From positions 12,169,501 through 12,233,500 of the forward strand of contig NC_056551.1 in the NCBI RefSeq assembly GCF_910596095.1: a stretch of 64,000 bases of DNA. Reading direction: 5' to 3'. The position numbers and the translations under genes are program-made. The DNA is from Thunnus maccoyii. Its lineage: Eukaryota; Chordata; Actinopteri; Scombriformes; Scombridae. Positions 1 to 12,600 of this stretch are shown here, piece by piece. The notes beneath the pieces are model-generated. The model was not told the origin of the DNA. It saw only the letters and a list, made by a program, of their open reading frames with translations, and ran no database searches. Position 1 is the stretch's first letter; every line of letters begins with the position of its first letter.

Positions 1-599
1 TGCTGTGAATATGAGGCCAATCAGCAAATGTGTGACACCAATTCTGCCCAGCGTGTGTTGCAAAGACACCAATAATATGAACGGATTTTGGTCAGGTTAA
101 AACTTACAAAAGTTATTTTTTGCAAAAGATATTAAATGATGTTGTCATGAGATTGTTTGGCAACACCAAATGGCAGTGTACCTCCCTACATTAACACTAA
201 ATGCAGGGCAGAAAGCTTCACAGTTAACACAAAGTTGATCATTTGGAGGTAAAATATGTCTAGCTAGACGTCTGCATTGAAAGTGGGATTAAATTTGGTT
301 GAAAAGTGAGTTTTTTAAATACTTAATGTCCACATAACCATTGTGTCAATTACATTTATATTAGTAGATTTCACTGTGAATCACATCCCATCAGTGTGCT
401 GAAATACAATAATTGAAATGCAGTTGAAATAATTGCTAGACATCTGAAAAAACTGTCACTTTTCCCCGACTTTAGACATATTTTGATCTGCAAATCACCA
501 AATCAATGCTTACTTTCTTTACTACAAACTGTCTTATAAAGAAGAAACATCAAGAGTGTAAAAGATACTAACTTAACATTTGGTTCTCTCCGATCACAG
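1..599 (+). other. bcr intron 1, 3' end
   Basis: This is AT-rich sequence upstream of the exon-2 acceptor, with no coding potential. The acceptor at 599 (cgatcacag) has only a modest pyrimidine tract. I see no repeat family here. Confidence 0.6.
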
Positions 600-784
600 A
601 TGGTCATTTTACCGGGACCCCTCCCTCGTATGGGTATGACGCAGACCGCGCAGAAGAGCAGCGGAGGCACCACGACATCCTACCCTACATTGATGACTCG
701 CCGTCGTCTTCGCCGCACCTCAGCTCCAAGAGCCGCAGCAGTCGGGACACCCTCTCCTCTGGATCTTTGGAGTCCTCCAAGTCG
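600..784 (+). CDS. bcr: bcr exon 2 (DH N-terminal linker)
   Basis: Acceptor cacag precedes 600 and donor gtcagt follows 784. The exon enters in phase 1 and leaves in phase 0, giving residues 1-62 of the visible protein. It reads [19 protein letters not shown] and then a serine-rich stretch, [14 protein letters not shown], as in BCR. The ATG at 600 is not a start: it straddles the splice junction, and the true frame is one base offset. This is the first exon 3' of the very large first intron, where the minor human breakpoint region lies. Confidence 0.95.
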
Positions 785-3700
785 GTCAGTACGCTATCGC
801 ACGATGTCCTACTGCTGGTGTTAACTTAAGAAAATAGATATTGAAACAGTGGTGAAAATTGTAGAAGCCCACTTGATCCTCCGTCATACTTCCCTTATGA
901 AATAGTCTTTTTTTTGTAACTAATGTGAGACACAAAGCATAACACCATATGGATATACAATTCTAGAAACATGGGTGAAATCACTCCTCTATGGCAAAAG
1001 GTGCCAATACTTCCTTTGACCTGAATACAGAGCAGGAAGTGGGCTAATCTATTCTTAGAGCAATCCCGCCTCATCAAAAAGCTGTAAATTGATGAGAAAA
1101 CAAATCTGCCATTTGAGAGGATTGATAAAGGACAATATCTCCTACCTCATGACCTCCGAAGCAGTCATCCGGTGAAGAAACTCATCCCCCTTAAGAGTCT
1201 GGTTTTTTCTCATCCAGGGTATTAGGCAGAATTACCTATCACCTCCATCACCCCATCACTGCCTTCATCCTCTTACCCTCCGCTCTTTCTCTCTTGTCTG
1301 GGGAGAGAAAACCCAGTGATCTATGACGTCTGGTGCTCCTCAAAGGTTACCATGGAGAGGATACACACATGCACATGCGCACATACACACACACAAAAAT
1401 AAGTCTATTTTAGACTACCTTTCTTTTTTTTCATCTCTTTTCTACAATTTATATTTATTTGTATCTTAGGAGATCTAGTCATCACTGTGAGAATTTGTAG
1501 TTAGCAGATGCTAGAGCCATACGTTCCATTAGGATAGAGGGGTATCGTGAGAGAATGTAATAGGCTGATACTGCCCCTCTCCAGTGTGCCCTTGGAGGAA
1601 GTAATCGCATCAGTGGTCATGAAGCAATATCAGCAGACGCCGCCCCCCTCGTTCTTTGCTCACTGTCTGAGCCGGTGAGTGAGTGCCTGTCAATCTGATT
1701 GATGGCTTGATTCTGCCAATAAATGATGAGTCCCCTGACTGCATCCAACCTTTGACCTGCCAGCTTGGAACTCTCGCTGATTTACACTCATATAGGAGCA
1801 TGTACGCACGCACACCTTTCATCCCAGCCTGAGGTTGCCTCCTCTAAAGCATACATACACACGATTTTCTGGCGTAGAAGAGATCGAAGGGGATTTGCTG
1901 AGTAAACTTTCATATTTAGAGTCAGAATCCCTGAGCAAACCTGACGATGTGTGTGTGTGTGTGTGTGTGTAAATATGTGTGTGTTAAGGGTTGGCAGAGG
2001 CAGCGTCTGATGGTTAGTTAAATATATTATGCAGCCATTCTACAAATATCCATCAACAAATCATCCGAGCAGCCAGACATGCTTTCAATAACTGTCATGA
2101 AAATGAAGTTAGCATCGTCCTTGATTTGCCCTTGGCCAGTCCCTCTTCAAACAACATCCCAGTCTGCTTCTCTAATTGATGAGTCAGAGCCCAGACAGGC
2201 TCTGATTGGCTCAGCGGAAGCTGATGGTTTTATGATGTCACTGTGATGAGTCATCACCATCAGCAATACTGCTGATTTAATTTTCTACAGTGACTCTTGT
2301 TCTCTTTATAATCTGACTCTTCCCTGCACTGCAGAGGGAAAAGAGGGGGGGGGTTACTGATTGGAAGTCAGCTGACTTATGAAGGCTATGTTGTAATATT
2401 TTGAACTGTTTTGCCAAAAATACTGATGACATCTTTCACAAAAAACGGTATGATTTCTTGGCACATACTTGTAGGGCAATCAAGGACAGCCACGGCTCAC
2501 TTTATTTTTATTGGATTCTTTTTCCGTGCAAAGTTTGCTCAACCAAGACAAACTAAAGTCCTCCAAATTTTCTTGGGTAGATGTAGATGACAGGAAATGT
2601 GTGAGAGAGAGCAAGAGAGAGAGAGAGAGGGAGAGAGAGAGAGAGAGAGAGATTGGGAATGACATAACCCCATTGGTCAGAATTCCTATTTTTCTTTTCC
2701 CCGCTGTATACTGTATCATAATAACTAATTTCTTCGCTCTCTCATCTTATCTGATATTACACCCTTAGGCCCAGACCTGAGGGAGAGTTTGCCTCTTCTC
2801 TTACTCAGGGCTAAATCTCTAGATGGCCAACTTGAGTGGATTATGAGGCTTGGAAAGATTAAAATCTCCCTTGTTGTAGTGCATTACATCTGTAATGAAC
2901 ATAGCTTGTTTCCTTGCAGTTAGAGTCATGGCGTGACGTGGCATCATACACATCATCGTTATCCAGAATACCGCTGCAAACACCAACTCTGTCAGTGTCA
3001 GTCACATCTTGCCGAAGTGCATTCTGAATAACCAGAAGTAATGCTGCATGTCTTTCTCCTGCAGCACAGGATAATTCTGAGACGGCTCCATTACACAGCA
3101 GACACGTGGAGATAGGAAGCAATCTCATTAGGCATTTCAGAAAAGCGAGGGATGGCAGAACAGGATGCTAAACAGATTAGGATGTGAAAAATGAAAATTG
3201 AAAAGGGTTAATAAAGTGTGGAACAGGCCACGCATTGCCGCTCACTTCTCTCCTTTCCTCTTGAGTGTTTATATGAGCTGACAGTCTCCTGCACTCTAAA
3301 GGGAAAGAGAGACAGAGATGGAGAATAATGTTATTACAGTCGCTGCTGCTCCGTTTCTATCTGCGCCTCCTGAGCTACATCTACGCACTTGTCAAATAAA
3401 CACTGTTTGTATTGATTCTCCCGCATCCCCTATAAACATTATCCGTGCATAAACAAATCAGAAGCAAATCAGAATTCCTAAATCATGTTAGATACAGCCA
3501 CCGCTAAGGGGTGTGTGAGCAGAAGGAGGATTGGTTTAAGTGTGGGTTTAATAGGAAAATATTAGCTTTTATTGCACAGAAAATATAGACACGCAAACCC
3601 AAATATACCCTAAGCACGGAGAATGTGTTTTATTTATACTTTCTGATGACCAAACATGCAAAGCAGACACCCCTTTTAGTCTGAACCCAGAGATGGGCTC

Positions 3701-6700
3701 ATTAGCTGCCAGGGCGATGAATAAAAGATGATATGTCTGGAGATGTGGGTACATCCTAAGGGAGGCGTCTGGGGTCTGAAACGATGAACAAACACTTTAT
3801 GGCTCCCGTCTGCCCCCTGCTAGTTCAGTAACATGTGGCTGGATGTTTCAAGTTCCCTTCTTGTCATTTGCTTTGAATGTTCTTGATGCATCAGATGGAC
3901 TCTGTTGGTGTTTCCCATGTTCTCTTAGCAGCGGGTATGTTCTGTGAGGGGTAATGACATATAGCTCATGCGGATACTTGTAGCTCATTGAAGGCTTTAC
4001 ATTCATTTTTCATTCATTCACAAACATTCAGGGGGCTCAGTTGCTGCCCCCAGGCTTTCCCTTTTAATTCAGTGGAGACAGACAGATTCAAAGCCGCTAC
4101 AATGCAATGTAATGCATTTAAGAGCAATCCTATATCATAGTTACATTACTTATTTACTTTTAATACCCTCTTATTTGCACTTTTTTTATTTGCAAGAGAA
4201 GACTTTTCCACTTTTGGTTGTCTTAGAATCTATACATAATAACCAATTAGAGCTTTTTCAATAGAAACTGATGCTTTATACAGCGCGGATCCCCAGACAA
4301 CTCTATGTGATGCATAATACATGTCTGTCAGAATCGTTTCCTTTACCCTTCACTTAAGAGAGAGACACAAAGAAAGAGAGACTTTTCAGTCTCTCTTTCT
4401 TTGAAAGAGGAAAAGAGAGAAGACGTATATACAGCAGAAGCATAAACTCTTGAAGACAAGAAAAACAGTCAGATGAAGAAGAGAGGACATGTTCTACTTG
4501 TAGTCTGTACATCATATCTACAAACTTAATAAATAGAATCATCTTTGCTTCATTCGAAGCTTTTGCACAAGTACGGCCTTGTGTGTCAATGGCTAAGATG
4601 CTGAGAGGCTGGAGCAACATAGTGCAACATAGTGTCTGTAAATCCTGGTGACACCTGTGTCATTCACTACATTACATAACCTGGTCAGACCAGCACAGAG
4701 CCGCCATCATAAAGGATTAATGGTTATTGATTGTAAATAGAACTATAACCGCTTACAGCGCCGTATAAATCCTGCGCTGCATTTAACTGTTCACAATACA
4801 TGCAGTCAAGTCGCTGTTAATCAAATAGAACTTTCTTGTGAGCTGAATGTGTTTGTCACTTTTAAATCATGTTTTTCTTTCACCGACTGATTTGCTAATC
4901 AATAGAAATGTGAGCCAAACCAAAGCACGTCTAGCCCTGCGGTAACCCTGCTGATAATGGACTCCTAGATAATGGAGTCCATAATAATTCTGGATCATTT
5001 CATAATCTTCTGGGCTATAACAGTCCCCTGAGATCCATGCTAGCATCTGCTTATGCAGTGGCCATGGAAACAGGTTTCAGGCCCATTTGCCCCTCCATTT
5101 AAATAAATGCATGTACACCCACGGAGATCCAAGGACTCGCTGTACATGTTGAAATGCGGCTAACATGAATACTGTACATCGTTTTAGCATGCATATTTAT
5201 GCACACGTGAATTCGGCTGTGTAGATATGTAGATGTAGAATTACAGGTGGCTTGACATACAGAAACTCAGACGTAGTGCTGAAATTATTTGTCATTCCAT
5301 TAATTGTTTAAGTCATTTATATGGATGAAACAGGCAATCTGATGAAGTATCCTTGGGCTCTGGGAAATTGTGAAGCTGACTTTTCTCTATTTTCTGACAC
5401 TGCGTAGATTAATTGATATGGAAAAAAAATGAACAGATGAAACCTTAAAACAATAATTTATTTGCAATCCGACTCAAGAAAATACCACAAATAATAAACA
5501 CAAAACTGTAGGAATATAGCTACATATACACTTAAATTCACACCCTGTCTGGCTCTTATCCTGACTACCAGATGGATTTTATCCTGTTGCCCCCTGCCCG
5601 AATACACACACAATTTCCTCTGTGTATCACTGAGGTCTGTGAAGCCAGGTAGCTTAAGTCCAGCAGGCTGATTCAGCTGAAGTCACAGCAGCAAGACCTG
5701 AATGTGCTTTTCTCCAGATAACTTTGCCATCCTCGTGCACTTGGTCCTGACCTTCTTTTAGCCCCTTTCACACCTAGCACCCATATGATTGGAGTGTAAA
5801 CATATATGACAGTATTAGTGTGTGCTATCTGTAGGATTTCCATATAGAATGTATACACACGTGACATAACGGCTCTTGATCAGCAAGGGGAGGCCTAACA
5901 GTTTGTTAGATGCTCTTGATCCAGGAATCTTATGGCTTCTGTTCACACTGGTAATGCAAGGAATGAGTCCCAGGAATTTTACTACTTTCTAGATCTATAC
6001 ACCTTTTCTTTGCTTAATGTCTCTCTCTCCTTCCTCTGGCTAGTCTTAGTCTTTTCTCACCATGACTCTCACAAAAACCACTCTCATCCTACATACATCA
6101 TACGTCATGTAGCTACAAGTATTGGGTAGGATTTTCGATCACGTCTCCTTTTTCCTCCCAATTTTTCTGTACTAGACCGTCAAAAATGTAGTCCTACCCT
6201 CTAACTTGTTCTCTTCTTCATCATGTCATATCTTTTACTCTTTCTTTTCTGCCCTCTTTCTATTCTTGTTTTCTCTCTTTCCTCCTCCTCGTAGCCAGAG
6301 GGACGGGATGCTTCCACGTCCCAACCTGAGCGCTGTGTATGTGTGTGTGTGCACTTGCACATTGTCTCACACACACATATTTTTACGCCAACCTTTGTCC
6401 CATGGGAGACCCTGCCTGTTTGAGTTATTTCAGAGTTTGTGGTTAAACAAGACAGCCTGAGGAATCTCTCTCTGCCTCTCTGTTTTCTTTCATGTCCGTA
6501 CTCCTCCTTTAACTGGGCTGAGGGGAATGAGGAGTTAACCAGGGAGGATTTCTAGAAGGTGCATGTGCTGCTGTACCTCAGAGATCCTTTTACCAGCTGA
6601 TATTGAATGCTCTTTAAAAAAAAATCTAATTGTGTGCCTTCCAGTGTGAAAGTAAAGAATAGGCATGTACAAGATTGGATTTATTTGTGTGCATTATATC

Positions 6701-6867
6701 GTATCACTGGATATTGATGTAACTTTATTAATGACTGTCTGTTTTTTTTGTTTGCAGAATGAATGTGACCTGGAAAAAGGTTTAGAGATGAGGAAGTGGG
6801 TCCTGTCTGGGATTTTGGCCAGTGAGGAAACATACCTCAGTCACCTGGAAGCACTGCTTCTGGTGAG

Positions 6868-6924
<57 letters not shown>

Positions 6925-9599
6925 GCATTACTTATACCCATTATACAGGAGAATCTTATTAATGTGTATGTGTATATTTCCAAGTATCAGTGCTTTGTTT
7001 TAATTTGGTACCACAAAATAAAACATGCTAACAATATGGATCCTTTACTGGCTTTTGGATTTTGATGTGCAATATACAAATGACAACACATAAGTTATAA
7101 ATAGCCAAATAAAAAACAAATTCCAACAGAGGAAGAGACATAAAACATTTGTGGGTTGAGTTATATGACAATATCGAAATAGAAATTCGTCAGCCCTCAG
7201 AGGGTTTGCCATACTGTTTTTACCATGGTAGTTATCCCTGTAATATCCCAGGTTGTATCAGGCCAGTGTGAGCAATGATTTAAAGCAAGACTATGTAACA
7301 TTTTCTTAACAGTGACTACCACGGCTTAAAGTGGAAATGACAGGATAATTGCACATTAAATTTCCCAAGAATTTATTGTGTTTAAAGCTTCTTTAATGTA
7401 AAGCTGCCCTAATCCAAATTTTTATACTATCAGTGGAATAAATGATGTGTAATATGAAAGGTGTCGCTCATAATGAGAAACCCTCATTACTCAACTGCAG
7501 TTCCTTCAGCTCAACGGAGCATATTAGCGTCTTTCAACTCGTTGTCTCGGTGTCACAGCCTGTAACTTTACAGTTTTGGTTCAGTCCTACAGCTCTCATT
7601 GGCCTAATTTCCAGCAGAAGCAGGTGGCTGTTCTCAGTGAAAGATATAAACCGACAGTATGCTAAACTATTTTGGCTCACAGTTCACACAGAGACGCAGT
7701 GCAAAGCACGTTTCACACCTGTTGTCTCCACTGTTCGTCCCTCTCAGCCCATGAAGCCTTTGAAGGCTGCAGCTACAACGTCGCAGCCTGTGCTCACTGT
7801 GGCCCAGATAGAAACCATCTTCTTCAAAGTGCCTGAGCTCTATGAGGTCCACAAGGAGTTCTACGATGGACTTTTGCCCCGCGTCCAGCAGTGGAGCCAC
7901 CACCAGAGAGTTGGGGATCTCTTCCAGAAACTGGTGAGGAAAAAGAAAGAGATGAGTCAAGGGGTTTGGGGGGCATTTTGAGATTTTTGTGTGTGTGTGT
8001 GTGTGTGTGTGTCTGTGAACGCAGCGACCCAATGCAACCCTACTGTGCCAGAGTAACATTATTCACAGTAATGTGTCTCGAATTGGAAGGCTTTCAGAAG
8101 CAGAATCCTTCAACGTAACTCAATAAACCAATAAAAAAAAATGTAGATTTGATTTTTGCATCGATGCCCTTCTTTATCATTTTAAATTTAGATAAATTGA
8201 ATCTGAATCATGCTTTTCTTCCTATTTCCTCCTCAACAGCCGCTTGCTCTCTATCTGTTTCTGCCAAGGATGTCAGGGCCAAATGTACACTGGGTCTACT
8301 TAATCATTTTCACAATGGGTCAATTAACCCACAATGAATCAGTTGTTAATTCTCTTCGAAATGCTTCTCCTCTCCCACTGCCTCTCTCCCTGTTCTCTCT
8401 TTCTCCCCCTCAGACTCACTCATGCTCGAATGCACACACGCATTTACACATACGCACACACACACACATGCGCGCGCACACAGAGGGAGGTGCAAGCGTG
8501 TTTCACAATGCCGCCTTTCTGCCTCAGGCAGCTGAGGCCATCACTGCTCTGTGTGCTTTGTGTCTCAAAAGAAGCTGCTATAAATAGGAGCCTCTCTCTC
8601 TGTTGGCCTGTCTTTTCCCCCCTCTCTCTCTCTCTCTCACGCACACACACACACCAAAATCCATGTTTTTATCAAATAGTTTGTTTAGAAGGTCATTATT
8701 GGTTTTTTCTTAAGGTATGGTCACCCAAGTATGTTGTGGGTGATAAATAGATATTGAGTGATTGCAGACTATGAGCAGTGTATGAGAACAATGCCGCAGT
8801 TTATAGTTTAGTTGTGTAATAATGTGCAAAACAAGGTGATAACACACCACTAGAATAATGACTTCTCCATTGGCTGACCTTGCAAATTTGGAGGGCAAAA
8901 TTTGAAGGATAAGGCTGTGATTTTCTATATTTTTCTTATTGTCAACAAATCTCATGTGCAGAGCCAAACCAACAATGAACTTATCCTACTTACAAGTATT
9001 TTCTGTGTAACCAAAGCCTGATATCTGTGTTATAGACCTCCGTTGTTGTCCAAAAACTATTAACAACACGTCAATGAGCCACATCGCTGTGCACTGTGTG
9101 ACATGTTCATTCGCCCCAAAAGGCAAAGGTTACTGTAGTTTGTTTAGAAATGGCTGATGTGTTTTTAATAGAGGAATATGATATATCAGCCTTTGGTTAC
9201 GCAAACAATACTTGTAAGTAGGATCAGTTTATTGCTGGTTTGGCTCTGCACATGAGATTTGTTGACAATAAGAAAAATATAGAAATGGCCAGCAAAATCC
9301 CTCAACAGAGGTGAACTTTGACCTACAAGTCTATCGGAGCCATACAAGAGTTCATGCCAAAACAGGAAATTCATTCTTGAATTTTTCAGCCATATGAGCT
9401 TCAACTGGGAGATGAAGCAAATATTCACCTAGACTGTTGCTACCATGTGACCGTACCTTCACCTAATTTCTTTGTCTGATCTGAACCATTACGTCAGCCT
9501 GACAAAGGGTTTACTCTCTCACACTCTGTATTTACACTTTTTCTATCAACCTCCACAATCTGCAGTCTGGTTGTCTTTGTCACTCTTCCTCTCCAGTAG

Positions 9600-9638
<39 letters not shown>

Positions 9639-12600
9639 CTGGCCCATTCCCTCCCCCCAGACAGTAGTTAATAAAAGTCAAGAGGAGAAGATGCTGAGCC
9701 TACAAAAAAAAAAAAAAAAAAAAATGCTACATGACAGCCGTTCCGTTAGGAGGTGGAGAGGGAGGGAGGAAGAGATTAGATGAGAGTGGAGGAGGTGGTG
9801 CGGGCGAGGAAAGAGGGGGGAGGGAGGGTTGAGATAGAAGGAGAGAGGATGAGAGCCGAGTAGGGATGGCAAGTAGATTTAGGCAACTCTGATAGAGCTG
9901 TCTCACCATTACTCTGAAATCTGTGTGGGGAGCAGACGGGCTTAGGAATCATAAAACATCAGAACAAGGAAGGCGAGAGACGGGAGAGTAAAGAGGAAGA
10001 GGCAAAGCGTCAGTGGCAGGTTATGAGCATGAGTGTCAGACAGAAGTGTTTGAAGGCTGAAAATAGGGCTAAATCACACTCGTGCTCCTGCTCCGCCTCA
10101 ACACACACTTCATACACTGCAGCAAAGTGGAGGTTTTACACCATGAAGACAGACAATCAGGCAGAGCAGAAAAGTTTTTGCTGGGTAAACTGATAAACTG
10201 GCTTTGAATGTTTTTTTCTGATTCTGTGAATTTATGCAGTAGAAGAAGAATAGCTCTCTTGATCCTTCATTTGGCCTCACACAGCCAACCTACAAATTAT
10301 TCTTCGCTCTGTTGACGTTCGTCTGAGGCGAACATATGTCAGAGGATAGGCGACATCTGCGTGTCCACCCTCCTTTGCATGGGGAAGATATGGATGCTTT
10401 TATTATCTGAACAGACTATTTTCTACATTTGCTTTGACTGACTGACAAATTCTCTTTCATTGCTGAAACACTGACATTCACTGGGCTGTGCATGGGTTCT
10501 GCATCAAGTTTATCAAATTTCATATTCAAATTGATAAGTTTCTGGTTAAAGTTTAGGTGAGAAATACACCATGCAGACACCAAATCATGTGACATTTTGG
10601 ATCTACAGCACCTGGTTTAAGGTTTAAGACATGTTATCATCAACACAAGTCCCTATAGCTGATGGGCGTAGTGGATTTCCAGCTGCCATGTTTGATTAAA
10701 CCACAGTTAGAACCAAAACCATTAGCTGATTCATCAATTTGTCCATCAACAGAAATTTAATCTGCAGCTATTTTGATAATCAATTAATCATTTAACTAAT
10801 TTTTCAAGTAAAAATGCAGAACAAAGCTCTCTCAAATGTGAGGATTTTCTGCTTTTCTTTGCCGTATGTAAGAGTAAACTGAATATCTTTGTTTGACTGT
10901 CATATCAAGCAATTTGAAGACGTCGCCTTAGGTACTGGGAATTTGTGATGGACATTTTCCATTATTATATAGACCAAACAATGTACCAGTTAATCAAGTT
11001 AGTTGCAGCTTTTCACTATTTCTTTGGGTCTCTGCATCTTCATTTTAAAAATTGTTTTGTTTTACCAGCAGATGAAGGATCTTAATGGGGATGTATACGT
11101 TTTGAGTTTTTCTGTTATTTTTATAGTGTTGTTTTGTGGTGTGAGTTCGCAGATGATGTCTATTTTAAACATGGTCAAAGGTCCAAAACTTGAGGTGAAC
11201 ATTTGTAAAAATGCTCCCTGGAAGTCCGTTGGTAGCTTTTGTTGCTAAGGTTCCACAGGTTGTTCATGTTGTCCACTCACATATTTTGGATCAGATTTGG
11301 GCTCGTACATGTACAGGCATATTTGAGAAGTTTCCATTTCGAGTAAAGAACGAGAAAAAGAAGTGAAATTCTATGACTGCAGTTTGTTTACGTAGCCTCC
11401 TAAGCCTGTCTGCAGAGACGTAGCTTCTAGGGGCTTACCAATCAGAACAGAGCAAGCTCATAAGGAGGGGGGCCTTAAAGAGACAGGAGCTAAAACTGCC
11501 TGTTTCAGACAGAGGCTGAACTAAGGGGCTGCATAAAGAGCCAGTATAAGATAAATAAGCAATTTTTTTAACTGTAAACAAGATATTCTAGTAGAGCACC
11601 AGAACATAAATACAGACCTGGAAATGTACACATGTTTCCTTCAACTTTTCTAACTCTGTCAAGTCATGTAATTATATCATCAAGTGATGCTTCCTCCCTC
11701 CGTAAGAACATAATTCAGTCTGTTGGAACTACCTTATAAACCAAGTAGCTAAATCCAGCCTTCTTGTATAATGGCCGTAGTCTGTCATGAGGCTGTTTCC
11801 TTAATGTTGTTTTCCGCTGTGGATTACACACATACTCTCACGCAGGACAAATCCCAAACTGAGAAATCCAAACGCCCAAGCAGTTTCTTTCATCACCCAA
11901 AGCCATTTTCTGCTGTGATACTGTAGCTGCAGCCATACACTCAGTAAGCCTTCACGCCGTTGTGTGTGGCTCTGTGGATGTGGCTGGCAGACATACGGGC
12001 TCTCTGTTCTCGCCGCAGTGAAACTGTCACGCTCTGAATGGCCTCCGTTGTGGTGCAGATTGTGTGGCCCAGGGCAGGACATAGGATTGCAGGATTGTGA
12101 AAATTGCTTTACTCCTCCTCGCCTTCCTCCACCTTACCTCTTCTTCCTGGTGTGCAGATGTATATGCAAAACATGATACTGTTGAGCCATCTTAGAACTA
12201 CTTTGCTGCCTGAAATCCATCAGGGAGAACTTAAAAACATAAATGAGGACAATCATTTATCAGGAAAAGGAGGTTCAGTCTCGTGATTTTGTTGTGTTTT
12301 TTTCATGATGGCTCGTGGCACGTGGTCTTAAAGCTGCGGCTATTTTTTGGACAAAGGAACCTACACACCATGTAACTAGTGGTGATAACATGATAAGTGC
12401 AAACAATGTTTAAAAAACTTGTGACCCCAACCCCCCACCCCCCTTCTCCCCCGTGATGGCAAAGATCAGGTCATGTCAGGAAGGTCAGAGTCATGGCTAA
12501 ATATAGGATGTAAAGGGATGAATGAGCTCTGTTTGAGACAACAATTAGTTTAATGGTCTACAGATGTGTGGTAGTAGCAGTCCAAGTCACAAAGTGGCTC

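Larger units (their letters stand above)
785..6757 (+). other. bcr intron 2 (6.0 kb)
   Basis: The intron holds a (GT) tract at 1948-1970, a (GA) tract at about 2602-2652, and two AP-1-like TGAGTCA sites at 2178-2187 and 2243-2257. A short T/C-rich stretch lies near 6180-6300. Small ORFs here are random or come from the microsatellites. No exon-like segment with BCR similarity was found between exons 2 and 3. Confidence 0.6.

Noticed and set aside
600..824. 74-residue + frame starting with ATG at 600
   Set aside because: It is out of frame with the bcr exon that begins at 600; the ATG spans the splice junction.
7442..7981. 179-residue + frame as a separate gene
   Set aside because: Only its C-terminal part (from PMKPLK) is bcr exon 4; the rest is intron or repeat.
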